A stretch of 34,740 nucleotides of DNA from Pseudomonadota bacterium. Lineage in GTDB: Bacteria > Pseudomonadota > Alphaproteobacteria > Acetobacterales > Acetobacteraceae. The notes beneath the pieces are model-generated. The model saw nothing but the letters and a program-made list of their open reading frames with translations, was not told the DNA's origin and did not search any database. Where the stretch lies: NCBI GenBank assembly GCA_021799015.1, contig JAJZBH010000003.1:1-34740 (forward strand), read 5' to 3'. A program made the translations under genes and the position numbers. This document shows positions 16,981-24,656 of this stretch, piece by piece. Every line of letters starts with the position of its first letter. Position 1 is the first letter of the stretch.

Positions 16981-17337
16981 ATGAAATTCGACGCTGATGC
17001 AATGGCCCTGCAGGCATCCGCTGCAACGGATATGTTGAAGGCGCTCGCCAATCCGCATCGGCTGATGATCTTGTGCCAGTTATTTGGAGGTGAGCGGACG
17101 GTCAGTGATCTGGCCACGGGGCTTGGATTGCGGATTTCGACAATGTCCCAGCACCTCGGGCTGTTACGGCGAGACGGACTGGTCGCAACGAGGCGAGAGG
17201 CCCAAACGATCAAGTATCGTTTGGCAGATGATGTGGTCCGACGTTTGCTGGAGACCCTGTTCACAATTTATTGCCCTAACGCGATAAGCGAAAACCCGAC
17301 TGGCGCACATGCCGATGATCCTGAAAGGATTCCATAA
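16981..17337 (+). CDS. bigR: ArsR-family persulfide-sensing repressor (BigR/SqrR/YgaV type)
   Basis: A 118-residue winged-helix repressor. Blocks such as LANPHRLMILCQL, STMSQHLGLLRRDGLV and TRREAQTIKYRL match BigR of Xylella and Agrobacterium and SqrR of Rhodobacter. Cys32 and Cys98 correspond to the redox pair of that group (66 residues apart, as for Cys41 and Cys107 of SqrR), which forms a tetrasulfide bridge with reactive sulfur and releases DNA. There is no ArsR-type metal cysteine motif. The ATG at 16981 is chosen because it matches homologs and lies at the expected transcription start. Its stop overlaps the rhodanese ATG by one base (TAATG). It presumably represses itself and sqr. Confidence 0.88.
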   Translation: MKFDADAMALQASAATDMLKALANPHRLMILCQLFGGERTVSDLATGLGLRISTMSQHLGLLRRDGLVATRREAQTIKYRLADDVVRRLLETLFTIYCPNAISENPTGAHADDPERIP

Positions 17338-17702
17338 TGACGACCGATAAGAGCGTGTTAAGGGAAATTACGCCGCGCGAATTGGCGGTCATGCTCAGTA
17401 ACAACGAGGTCGTACTCGTCGATGTCCGTGAGCCCGATGAGTTTGCGAGCGCACGCATCCACGGGGCTTTGCTGGCGCCGTTATCCTCGTTCGATCCCGC
17501 CTTCCTGCCACGGAATCCAGGGCAGCCCATCGTTCTGCAATGCGGCTCCGGAAAACGTTCAGCGATCGCGGCAGCCAAATGTATGAAAGCTGGCGTTCCG
17601 ATCGCGGGCCACCTATCCGGCGGCATTGTGGCATGGAGGCAGGCCGCGTTCCCGACGATTACGCTGGATCCTTCCAGCGGCAAGATCGTGGAACGGCGCT
17701 GA
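17337..17702 (+). CDS. Rhodanese-like sulfurtransferase
   Basis: A single-domain rhodanese of 121 residues. It has LVDVREPDEFASARIHGA near residues 27-44 and the active-site loop CGSGKRS with catalytic Cys69, then HLSGGIVAWRQA. Such enzymes take sulfane sulfur onto the cysteine and pass it to thiols such as glutathione or thioredoxin. An AAAGGA ribosome site lies in the end of the repressor gene and the start overlaps its stop by one base. With sqr and trxC across the divide it completes a set for making, moving and reducing sulfane sulfur. No signal peptide is seen, so it is cytoplasmic. Confidence 0.92.
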   Translation: MTTDKSVLREITPRELAVMLSNNEVVLVDVREPDEFASARIHGALLAPLSSFDPAFLPRNPGQPIVLQCGSGKRSAIAAAKCMKAGVPIAGHLSGGIVAWRQAAFPTITLDPSSGKIVERR

Positions 17703-17716
17703 TGCGTTCCCGCATC
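17701..17716 (+). other. Intercistronic hairpin between the rhodanese and RND adaptor genes
   Basis: GATGCG-TTCC-CGCATC forms a 6-base stem with a 4-base loop at the rhodanese stop codon. No T run follows. It may protect the upstream message from exonucleases and so set a different level for the pump genes. Confidence 0.45.
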
Positions 17717-17727
17717 GGTAAGTGAAA

Positions 17728-18780
17728 ATGTTGCGGCCGTTTCCCGCGCCCGACACTGTGCAGCGCATGGCCCACGGGGCTTTTTGGACGCTTGTCACCG
17801 TGCTGGCATCGATCCATTGTGGCAGCGCTTTGGCGGCCTCGCGGAAATTCATTGTGCTGGAGCGACAGGTTACCGAACTAGCTCCTGTTTTTGGAACGGT
17901 AGAAGGGGTGCGCATCCTGCCAGCGCGTGCGCGGATCGCCGGCACTGTACAGAAACTTGACGTCAAGGAAGGTGACTTCGTAGGCTCAGGCGAAGAACTT
18001 GCCATTGTTGCCGACTCGACATTACTAAGCCGCCAAGCTGCGCTAACCGCGGCGATCAAGGGAGCGGAAGCGCAGCGGCTCGAAGCCCAGCAAAACTTCA
18101 CCCGCGTACGGCGTTTGATTGGCGTGGGGGCCGTTTCGCAATCTGCGTTCGACCAGGCACGGTCGGCGCTGCATGTCGCCGAAAGCACGCTGGCCAGCGA
18201 TATCGCGCAGCACGAGACCATTGCGCGGCAGATCGCGCAAGGCGCGGTGCTGGCGCCGCACGCCGGGCTTGTCATTCACACGCCTGTTTCGGCAGGCAGT
18301 GTGGTGATGCCGGGTGACATCGTCGCCGAGATCGCCGAGGCGCCCTTCCGGATTCGTCTTGCCGTCCCAGAACGTTATACGCGCTTTGTAAAAAGAGGTG
18401 CGTTGATCCGCGTCGACGGTTCGGAACTCGGCATCGATCACACCATGTTCGGCCGGATCGACGAAATCAAACCGGCGATCAGTGATGGACGAGTTATTGC
18501 CTATGCAAGCGTACCCGACCTGCCGGATCGCTTCGTCGGCATCAAGGTAGCGGTCTTGCTTCCTGCGCAGAAGCATCGTGCCATTGTCATACCAGCGTCA
18601 TATATCCTGACGTTGTCCGGCTCGGACTACGTGCTGATGCAGGAAAAAACCGGCGCGGTGATTGATGTGCCCGTTCAGCGGGGGGGCGCCCGGCCGAGCC
18701 CGCAAATGCCGAACGGCATCGAGATTCTCTCCGGATTGCGTCGAGGTGATGTCTTAGTCGAGCCCAAGGCTGAAGAATGA
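17728..18780 (+). CDS. RND efflux pump periplasmic adaptor (HlyD/AcrA family)
   Basis: The adaptor links an inner-membrane RND pump to an outer-membrane channel. I take the ATG at 17728 (350 residues), five bases after GGTAAG; a GTG at 17722 is an alternative. A hydrophobic signal region WTLVTVLASIHCGSALA precedes the mature part. The first lipoyl half reads GTVQKLDVKEGDFV, followed by a helical hairpin (about residues 100-160) and the second half LAPHAGLVIHTPVSAGSVVMPGD. A beta-barrel and membrane-proximal domain close the chain. The stop overlaps the pump ATG in ATGA. No TolC-like channel gene is present, so a channel from elsewhere must be used. Confidence 0.92.
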   Translation: MLRPFPAPDTVQRMAHGAFWTLVTVLASIHCGSALAASRKFIVLERQVTELAPVFGTVEGVRILPARARIAGTVQKLDVKEGDFVGSGEELAIVADSTLLSRQAALTAAIKGAEAQRLEAQQNFTRVRRLIGVGAVSQSAFDQARSALHVAESTLASDIAQHETIARQIAQGAVLAPHAGLVIHTPVSAGSVVMPGDIVAEIAEAPFRIRLAVPERYTRFVKRGALIRVDGSELGIDHTMFGRIDEIKPAISDGRVIAYASVPDLPDRFVGIKVAVLLPAQKHRAIVIPASYILTLSGSDYVLMQEKTGAVIDVPVQRGGARPSPQMPNGIEILSGLRRGDVLVEPKAEE

Positions 18781-21700
18781 AGTTAGGTATTTCTGGGGCG
18801 ATCACGAGCGCATTTATCCGCTCAAAGCTGACGCCTTTGCTGATCATGGCGTCTTTGCTTGCCGGCTTCCTGGCCCTTGGTTCTATTCCGCGCGAGGACG
18901 ATCCCCAGATCAAGGCGCCGATCGTCGATGTTTCCGTTGTCGCGAACGGCTTGAAGGCCGCGGATGCGGTTGAGTTGGTTACTAAACCTCTGGAGACAAT
19001 TTTAAAATCGATTCCTGACGTCAAACACGTCTATAGCCAGACGCAGGATGATCAGGTGATGGTCAGTGCCGAATTTCATATCGGCACGCGTGAGCAGGAC
19101 GCCGTGCTACAGGTGTCCAATCATATCAACGCCAATATCGCAAGACTGCCGATTGGGATTCCACCACCGATCATTGTCGGACGTGGGATCAACGATGTTG
19201 CGATTGTGGTTGCAACGCTCACCCCAAAGCCTGGGGCAGCGCGGAAATACAATGAAGCCGATCTGTCACGCATTGCACGTAAGGTACAGACGGCGCTCAT
19301 CCGGATTCCGAATATTGGCCTATCCTATATCGTGGGAAATGTTCCGCAGGAAATCCGGGTTGAGCCGGAACCTGCCAAGCTATCTCTGTACGGCGTTACC
19401 TTTCAGCAACTGGTCGCGCGGATCACCGAGGCGAACAAGAGCTTCGATGCGGGAAATATATTTTCAAGTGGCAAGCTAGATGCCGTGGTCGTAGGCCACA
19501 GCCTTGAACCAGGCGCGAACATCGGCCTGCTGCAGCTAACGACACGTCACGGGCGGCCTGTGTACGTCGATGACGTGGCGAAGATCATTACCGGTCCGGC
19601 ACCCACGCAGCACAAGGTTTTCATGGTGGAGCGCTCTACCCGCGGATGGCGGACAGCGCCTGCGGTCACCATCGCCTTCGCCAAACGGCCAGGGTCGAAC
19701 GCGGTCGTCATCGCGCGGACGATTCGTAAAAGGTTGGATGCTCTCCAAGGGAGACTGATACCTGATGACGTTTCCGTTCACATAACCCGTGACGAAGGGC
19801 GAAGCGCAAATGCAAAGGTCAACGAGCTCTTGTTGCATCTTGCGTTGGCCACATTTTCGATCGTTGTTTTAATTGCCTTTGCAATCGGATGGAGAGCAGC
19901 GGCAGTTACCGCTATTGTTATCCCGACCACCGTGTTACTCACGATTTTTGCATCCTGGGTACTAGGATTCTCGATTAATCGTGTAAGTCTTTTTGCCCTG
20001 ATTTTCTCCATCGGCATCCTCGTGGACGATGCGATCGTGGTTGTCGAGAACATCTCGCGTCATTGGGAGATGCACGATGGCCGGGCGCGACTTCAGTCGG
20101 CAGTTGAGGCCGTGGCGGAGGTCGGCAATCCCACCATCATCGCGACGCTGGCCGTGATTGTGGCATTGCTGCCCATGTTGTTCGTCAGCGGCCTGATGGG
20201 ACCGTATATGGCGCCGATACCGATTAATGCGTCTGCGGCAATGGCTTTTTCGTTCTTCGTGGCAACAATTGCTGCGCCCTGGATGATGCTTAAGCTTGCG
20301 CCGGGCCAGAAGGCATTGGGGCCGCATCATGCAGTACGTAACCAGTTGGGAGAGCTTTATTGGCGCATAGCTGAGCCGGTGATCCGCACGCGCCGCCGCG
20401 CGCTGTTTTTCCTTCTCGGTGTCGGCGTTGCGACGCTTGCGGCGCTGTCGCTATTCTATTTTGAGGTTGTTACGGTGAAGTTGCTGCCGTTCGGTAACAA
20501 GCCGCATCTGACTGTGGTGCTTGACCTGCCAGCAGGCGCTTCGTTGGAAGCGACCGAGAGAAACTTGTTCGCACTGGCCCGAAGAGCGGAAAGCGTGCGG
20601 GATGTAAAATCGGTGACGGTTTATGCGGGTACGGCAGGCCCTTTCGATTTCAACGGACTCGTTAGGCATTATTATGCGAGGCAGTCGCCGAACCAGGGGG
20701 AATTGCAGATTCTGTTGAACCCTGACGATCAGCGGCATGAACTAACAAATACGGTTGCGAAGCATCTGCGCGCGGCGATCAGTGCCGTGGCACTGCCGCC
20801 GGGATCCACTCTTCAGATTGTCCAAGAGCCACCGGGACCGCCAGTACTGGCACCGCTCGTTGCCGAGATCTATGCGCCGAACGCGAAACTGCGGCTTGCC
20901 GAGGCGCGGGAAATTGAAAAACTATTTCGCAAGGTGGGTTTCATTGCAGACGTCCATAACTCCTGGGGCTACCGGCGACCGCAGCTGGAGATTGATGTCA
21001 ATCAGAGTGCGTTGAATTTCTACCACGTCCAACAGTCCGACGTGAACCAGACGATCCGTGATCTCGTGGGTGGGGTAGCGGTGGGGTATGCATATCGTGG
21101 GGCAGAGCATCTGCCTATCGACATAGCCGTGGGATTGCCGAACCGCGCGCGAGAGTGGAACGACGACTTGGCGGCAACCCCAATTCCGGCAGCTTCCGTG
21201 CCTGGCGCCAAATCCGTCGTCGAATTGGGTCAAGTCGTCACCGTTCGGCAAACCTTCGGATCCTATTCATTGTATCGCCGTGACGGCCAGGATACTGACA
21301 TGGTTGAGGCCGATCTTGCGGGAAAATTCCAAGCTCCAATCTATGCAATTCTCGCGGTTGATCACCTGATTGCCGAGCATCGCTGGACGAAGGCGCTGCC
21401 AATGCCAAGAATCAGCCTTACGGATCCCCCGTTAACAGAAGCAACGCCGACCGTGCGCTGGGCCGGGGAATGGCGCGTGACGTATGTAACGTTCCGTGAC
21501 ATGGGGGCAGCATTCATCGTGGCACTGCTCGGAATTTATGTTCTCGTCGTCGGCCAGTTCCGCAGCTTCAAGATCCCGCTTGTTATCCTGACTCCCGTGC
21601 CACTGACCTTGATCGGGATCATGCTCGGACATTGGCTGCTCGGGGCGTATTTCACGGCAACGTCAATGATCGGATTTATCGCCCTGGCGGGGATCATCGT

Positions 21701-21977
21701 GCGTAACTCCATCCTCCTAGTAGATTTCATTCGCCACAGGCAGAATGATACAACGCCCCTGCGACGGGTACTGCTGGAAGCCGGAGCGATCCGCATTAAG
21801 CCGATCCTGCTTACGGCCATCGCCGCCATGATCGGGGCCGCGGCAATCCTGCCTGATCCAATTTTTCAGGGACTCGGGGTCTCTCTTCTGTTCGGTCTTG
21901 CGTCGTCAACGGTGCTAACGTTGCTCGTCATCCCGGCCATATACATTGTGCTTCGGGATGATCGTCGGCCGCTCTGA
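18777..21977 (+). CDS. RND efflux pump permease
   Basis: A 1066-residue inner-membrane pump with the full RND layout: one helix (about residues 13-33), a large periplasmic loop, helices 2-6, helix 7, a second loop, and helices 8-12. The motif PREDDPQIKAPIVDV after helix 1 is typical of a branch of uncharacterised RND permeases in proteobacteria. The proton-relay aspartates are in helix 4 (SIGILVDDAIVVVENISRHWE). No methionine or His/Asp metal pattern of CusA or CzcA was recognised, so it fits the HAE-like, organic or small-molecule side. It shares an operon with a persulfide-sensing repressor and a rhodanese, which suggests a sulfur-related substrate or sulfide-stress role. That is inference. 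Confidence 0.94.
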   Translation: MKLGISGAITSAFIRSKLTPLLIMASLLAGFLALGSIPREDDPQIKAPIVDVSVVANGLKAADAVELVTKPLETILKSIPDVKHVYSQTQDDQVMVSAEFHIGTREQDAVLQVSNHINANIARLPIGIPPPIIVGRGINDVAIVVATLTPKPGAARKYNEADLSRIARKVQTALIRIPNIGLSYIVGNVPQEIRVEPEPAKLSLYGVTFQQLVARITEANKSFDAGNIFSSGKLDAVVVGHSLEPGANIGLLQLTTRHGRPVYVDDVAKIITGPAPTQHKVFMVERSTRGWRTAPAVTIAFAKRPGSNAVVIARTIRKRLDALQGRLIPDDVSVHITRDEGRSANAKVNELLLHLALATFSIVVLIAFAIGWRAAAVTAIVIPTTVLLTIFASWVLGFSINRVSLFALIFSIGILVDDAIVVVENISRHWEMHDGRARLQSAVEAVAEVGNPTIIATLAVIVALLPMLFVSGLMGPYMAPIPINASAAMAFSFFVATIAAPWMMLKLAPGQKALGPHHAVRNQLGELYWRIAEPVIRTRRRALFFLLGVGVATLAALSLFYFEVVTVKLLPFGNKPHLTVVLDLPAGASLEATERNLFALARRAESVRDVKSVTVYAGTAGPFDFNGLVRHYYARQSPNQGELQILLNPDDQRHELTNTVAKHLRAAISAVALPPGSTLQIVQEPPGPPVLAPLVAEIYAPNAKLRLAEAREIEKLFRKVGFIADVHNSWGYRRPQLEIDVNQSALNFYHVQQSDVNQTIRDLVGGVAVGYAYRGAEHLPIDIAVGLPNRAREWNDDLAATPIPAASVPGAKSVVELGQVVTVRQTFGSYSLYRRDGQDTDMVEADLAGKFQAPIYAILAVDHLIAEHRWTKALPMPRISLTDPPLTEATPTVRWAGEWRVTYVTFRDMGAAFIVALLGIYVLVVGQFRSFKIPLVILTPVPLTLIGIMLGHWLLGAYFTATSMIGFIALAGIIVRNSILLVDFIRHRQNDTTPLRRVLLEAGAIRIKPILLTAIAAMIGAAAILPDPIFQGLGVSLLFGLASSTVLTLLVIPAIYIVLRDDRRPL

Positions 21978-22014
21978 TGCCGCCTTCCCCCACCCCAGGT
22001 ATTATTTTGTCTGG

Positions 22015-22485
22015 TCACAATGTGAACGTGTATTCAGTCTTGATCTCGGAGGCGTTGGGGAGGCCGAGGAGAGTTCGATCAGCCAAGACCCCCTCAGGGA
22101 CCACGAGGCGGACTGCTTGGCAGGCGGCCACTCGCGCGATGCAAACCAGGCCGGCCGCCAAGCTCGCTAGGAATGGGCCGGGATCAAGGATGTCGACCGC
22201 GGTGAACGGATGCGCGGTGAGCAATCGCTTCGCCTCGAAGTCGGGGCCGCAATGGTAGCAGGCCAACCCACTGGGGAAGGTTGCGGTCTTCCGGCGGACG
22301 GTGATGATGCCACGCCGCTCCGGCTTGGCGGCCAAGGTGCGGCGACAGTACTCCTCCCAGCGGCGCTGGTTTGCATGCCGCTGGGTCAGCCTGAGAATCG
22401 CGAAAGTCGGACCAATCTGTTCGTTAGTTAACGCTTCGACCACAAGCCCGGCTTCAGAAGCGACTCTGGATTGATTGATTTTCAT
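22015..22485 (-). CDS. Hypothetical protein of 156 residues
   Basis: I do not recognise this protein. It is soluble and mixed in composition, with VVEALTNEQIGPTFAILRL near the N-terminus and a hydrophobic helix PFLASLAAGLVCIARVAACQAVRLVV near residue 110. The N-terminal pattern and the alpha/beta alternation faintly recall GNAT acetyltransferases, but no acetyl-CoA loop is visible. Four cysteines are present. The start ATG at 22485 has no clear ribosome site. An FNR box is centred 46 bases upstream and the neighbour on the other side is an FNR-type regulator, so control by oxygen is possible. Reality of the gene is likely but not certain. Confidence 0.55.
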   Translation of the reverse strand: MKINQSRVASEAGLVVEALTNEQIGPTFAILRLTQRHANQRRWEEYCRRTLAAKPERRGIITVRRKTATFPSGLACYHCGPDFEAKRLLTAHPFTAVDILDPGPFLASLAAGLVCIARVAACQAVRLVVPEGVLADRTLLGLPNASEIKTEYTFTL

Positions 22486-22524
22486 GACTATAGGGCATGA
22501 TCATGCTGCAAAACACTGTTTGCA

Positions 22525-22538
22525 TTGATTCAAGTCAA
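22525..22538. promoter_or_regulatory. FNR/FixK-type binding site
   Basis: TTGAT-TCAA-GTCAA matches the FNR consensus TTGAT-N4-ATCAA at nine of ten positions. It lies in the divergent region between the hypothetical gene (start 22485) and the fnr-like gene (start 22670), so it could serve either. The regulator next door has the E-x2-S-R recognition helix expected for TTGAT half-sites. Confidence 0.65.
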
Positions 22539-22669
22539 CTTCGAAGGCCTCGCTGCGCTGTTGCGCCCGACTTGACGCGAACTGGCGTCGTGCCTTCACT
22601 CCTTGCCAAATGCTTTTGGCCGCCTGAGTGTCTGTTCTAGTGGAGTCTGCTTGGGGAAGGGATCTACAG

Positions 22670-23449
22670 ATGCTGGACCACCGTTATCGGAGTCAACGTG
22701 CGCCAATCAATCTCTCAGAAGCAATAATTCCTGGTCTTTGTGCGGGGTGTGGAGCCCGCCATATTGGCCTTTGCGACGCCCTCTCGGATGAGGATCTGCA
22801 CTTTCTGGCGAGCGTATCCAGACCGCTGACCGTTCAGAAGGGGCAGACCTTTGTTGTTGAAGGTGATGCCGCCCGGTCTTTTTTTAACATCAATTACGGT
22901 GTTGCCAAACTATACAAAGACATGCCGGATGGCCGTAGACAGATCACCGGTTTTGTCAGCGCGGGGGATTTTGTCGGGTTGGCCGCCGACAGTTGCTACG
23001 CGTTCAGCGCCGAAGCAATCCAGGAAGTTCGGATGTGCCGCTTCGATAGGACAGAACTGCGGAATGTGTTTGGTCGGTTTCCGGCGATCGAGCAGCGCTT
23101 GTTCGATTTCGCCTCACATGAACTGGTCGTGGCGCAAGAGCAGATGTTGCTGCTCGGAAGAAAAACCGCGGTCGAGCGCCTCGCGTCTTTTCTTGACGGC
23201 TGGCATCATCGCCTCAGCCACACCGAAGATTCAAATTCGGGACGGGCGCTGCCGATGACCCGTGCGGATCTTGCGGACTACTTAGGCTTGACGATTGAGA
23301 CGGTGTCGCGGGCGTTGTCGTCCCTGCGCAAACTCGGCGTCATATCGGTTGCAGCCGACCACGGTGTGTCCGTGCTGCAGTCGACCCGATTGGCCGAGAT
23401 TGCGCAGGCCGCCGGTTCGAGTTCCGCAAAAATTCAGCCTATGGCCTGA
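22670..23449 (+). CDS. fnr: FNR-type oxygen-sensing transcriptional regulator
   Basis: A Crp/Fnr-family activator, inactive when oxygen destroys its iron-sulfur cluster. The 259 residues start at the ATG at 22670, eight bases after AAGGG; the GTG upstream in the ORF track is less likely. The N-terminus has Cys24-x2-Cys27-x7-Cys35, the alphaproteobacterial FnrN/FnrL spacing, and Cys123 (RMCRFDR) fits the fourth ligand. The cyclic-nucleotide-like beta barrel follows. The recognition helix reads LTIETVSRALSSL, with Glu210, Ser213 and Arg214 as in FNR. The 3' end overlaps the convergent ispDF by 11 bases. The symbol is used in the broad sense (fnrL/fnrN/fixK group). Confidence 0.88.
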   Translation: MLDHRYRSQRAPINLSEAIIPGLCAGCGARHIGLCDALSDEDLHFLASVSRPLTVQKGQTFVVEGDAARSFFNINYGVAKLYKDMPDGRRQITGFVSAGDFVGLAADSCYAFSAEAIQEVRMCRFDRTELRNVFGRFPAIEQRLFDFASHELVVAQEQMLLLGRKTAVERLASFLDGWHHRLSHTEDSNSGRALPMTRADLADYLGLTIETVSRALSSLRKLGVISVAADHGVSVLQSTRLAEIAQAAGSSSAKIQPMA

Positions 23450-24593
23450 GAGGCAGTAAGACCGTCGCCACGGCTTGAGCGGCGATCCCTTCGCCCCGGC
23501 CAGTAAAACCAAGCCGCTCGGTCGTGGTAGCCTTGACCGACACACGACAGGGCGGGATCGTCATGAGTTCGCCGAGCCGCGTCCGCATTGCTAAGGCGTA
23601 TGGCCCGATTTTAGGGCGTTCGCAGATGAGCGTAACGTCCGTGTTTACGATTTGTCCGCCTTTCGTGCATACCAGTTCGGCCGCGTGACGGAGAAAGCGA
23701 GCCGAATCTGCGTCCTTCCACGTCATTTCGTTCGGTGGAAAATGGCGGCCGATATCCCCTTCTGCCATAGCGCCATAAATCGCATCGCATAACGCGTGTA
23801 TTCCCACATCGGCGTCCGAATGGCCAACAAGACCGCATTCGAAGGGGATTTCCACGCCACAGAGGATCAAGGGGCGGCCTTTCGCAAGTACGTGAACATC
23901 GAACCCCGTGCCAACATGTGGTAGTCTCGTATCCGAGAAATTTTGTTCCATACGGACAAGGTCCTCCGGGTAGGTGATCTTCACATTTTGTTCCGAACCC
24001 GCGACCAGTGCCACACGATGTCCCGCATTTTCAAGGAGACTCGAGTCGTCTGTGGTAGCTCCACCTTCGGCGTCACGGTGCAAGTCGAGGAGCAGCTGGT
24101 AATGGAATCCTTGCGGCGTTTGGGCGCGGTACAGGTTGTCGCGTGGGACTGTGCCCGTACAGATGCCGTTCTCGCCACGTTTAAGCGTATCGGAGACCGA
24201 CACAGCCGGGATTGCTCCCGCATGCTGCGCAAGGGTGTCGATGATTGCGGGAATGAGACCATGAGGAATGAACGGGCGAGCGGCATCGTGAATCAGGACG
24301 AAATCTGGAGAGAAGGGTTTCAGGGCTTCGAGGCCGGCGCGGACCGAGTCCTGTCGATGTTCCCCTCCCGGAACCGGCCGCAAATGCGGAATCCCGTTGA
24401 GGGCGTCCCCAAGCATCCTGACATCGCCTACCGGTTGAAGCAGATGGGTGTGTTCCGCAAGCTCTTTGGCGGCGTGACGGAGAACGGGTTTCCCCGCAAG
24501 CGGCAGATATTGCTTTGGCTTGGCACCGCCAAAGCGCGAGCCGGTGCCAGCGGCGACAAGGATCACTGCAATTTTGGGCGTTTCTTTCTGCAT
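23439..24593 (-). CDS. ispDF: Bifunctional IspD-IspF enzyme of the MEP isoprenoid pathway
   Basis: The fused enzyme carries out two non-consecutive steps: cytidylylation of methylerythritol phosphate (IspD) and cyclisation to MEcPP (IspF). Residues 1 to about 225 are IspD, with LVAAGTGSRFGGAKPKQYLPL, then HDAARPF and RAQTPQGF. The IspF part begins near LPHVGTGFDVHVL, whose Asp-x-His with the histidine of GLVGHSDADV binds the metal. FTGRGEGIAAQAVATVLL closes the chain. At 384 residues it is complete. Fusion of the two is common in alphaproteobacteria. It is divergent from dusB by 63 bases. Confidence 0.97.
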   Translation of the reverse strand: MQKETPKIAVILVAAGTGSRFGGAKPKQYLPLAGKPVLRHAAKELAEHTHLLQPVGDVRMLGDALNGIPHLRPVPGGEHRQDSVRAGLEALKPFSPDFVLIHDAARPFIPHGLIPAIIDTLAQHAGAIPAVSVSDTLKRGENGICTGTVPRDNLYRAQTPQGFHYQLLLDLHRDAEGGATTDDSSLLENAGHRVALVAGSEQNVKITYPEDLVRMEQNFSDTRLPHVGTGFDVHVLAKGRPLILCGVEIPFECGLVGHSDADVGIHALCDAIYGAMAEGDIGRHFPPNEMTWKDADSARFLRHAAELVCTKGGQIVNTDVTLICERPKIGPYALAMRTRLGELMTIPPCRVSVKATTTERLGFTGRGEGIAAQAVATVLLPLRP

Positions 24594-24656
24594 GCATGCC
24601 GCTTAGGCAAAGGCATCATTGCACGTCAATGGGTTGATCCTGTATCTGCTTAATTC

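Noticed and set aside
15576-17264. 562-residue version of the SQR reading frame
   Set aside because: The extra 135 residues run through the promoter region and the opposite repressor gene; the FAD motif start MAEITVLGAG with AGGAG upstream fits the family.
24594-24656. Sigma-54 promoter before dusB-ntrBC
   Set aside because: No TGGC-N8-TTGC element is visible in the 63-base gap.
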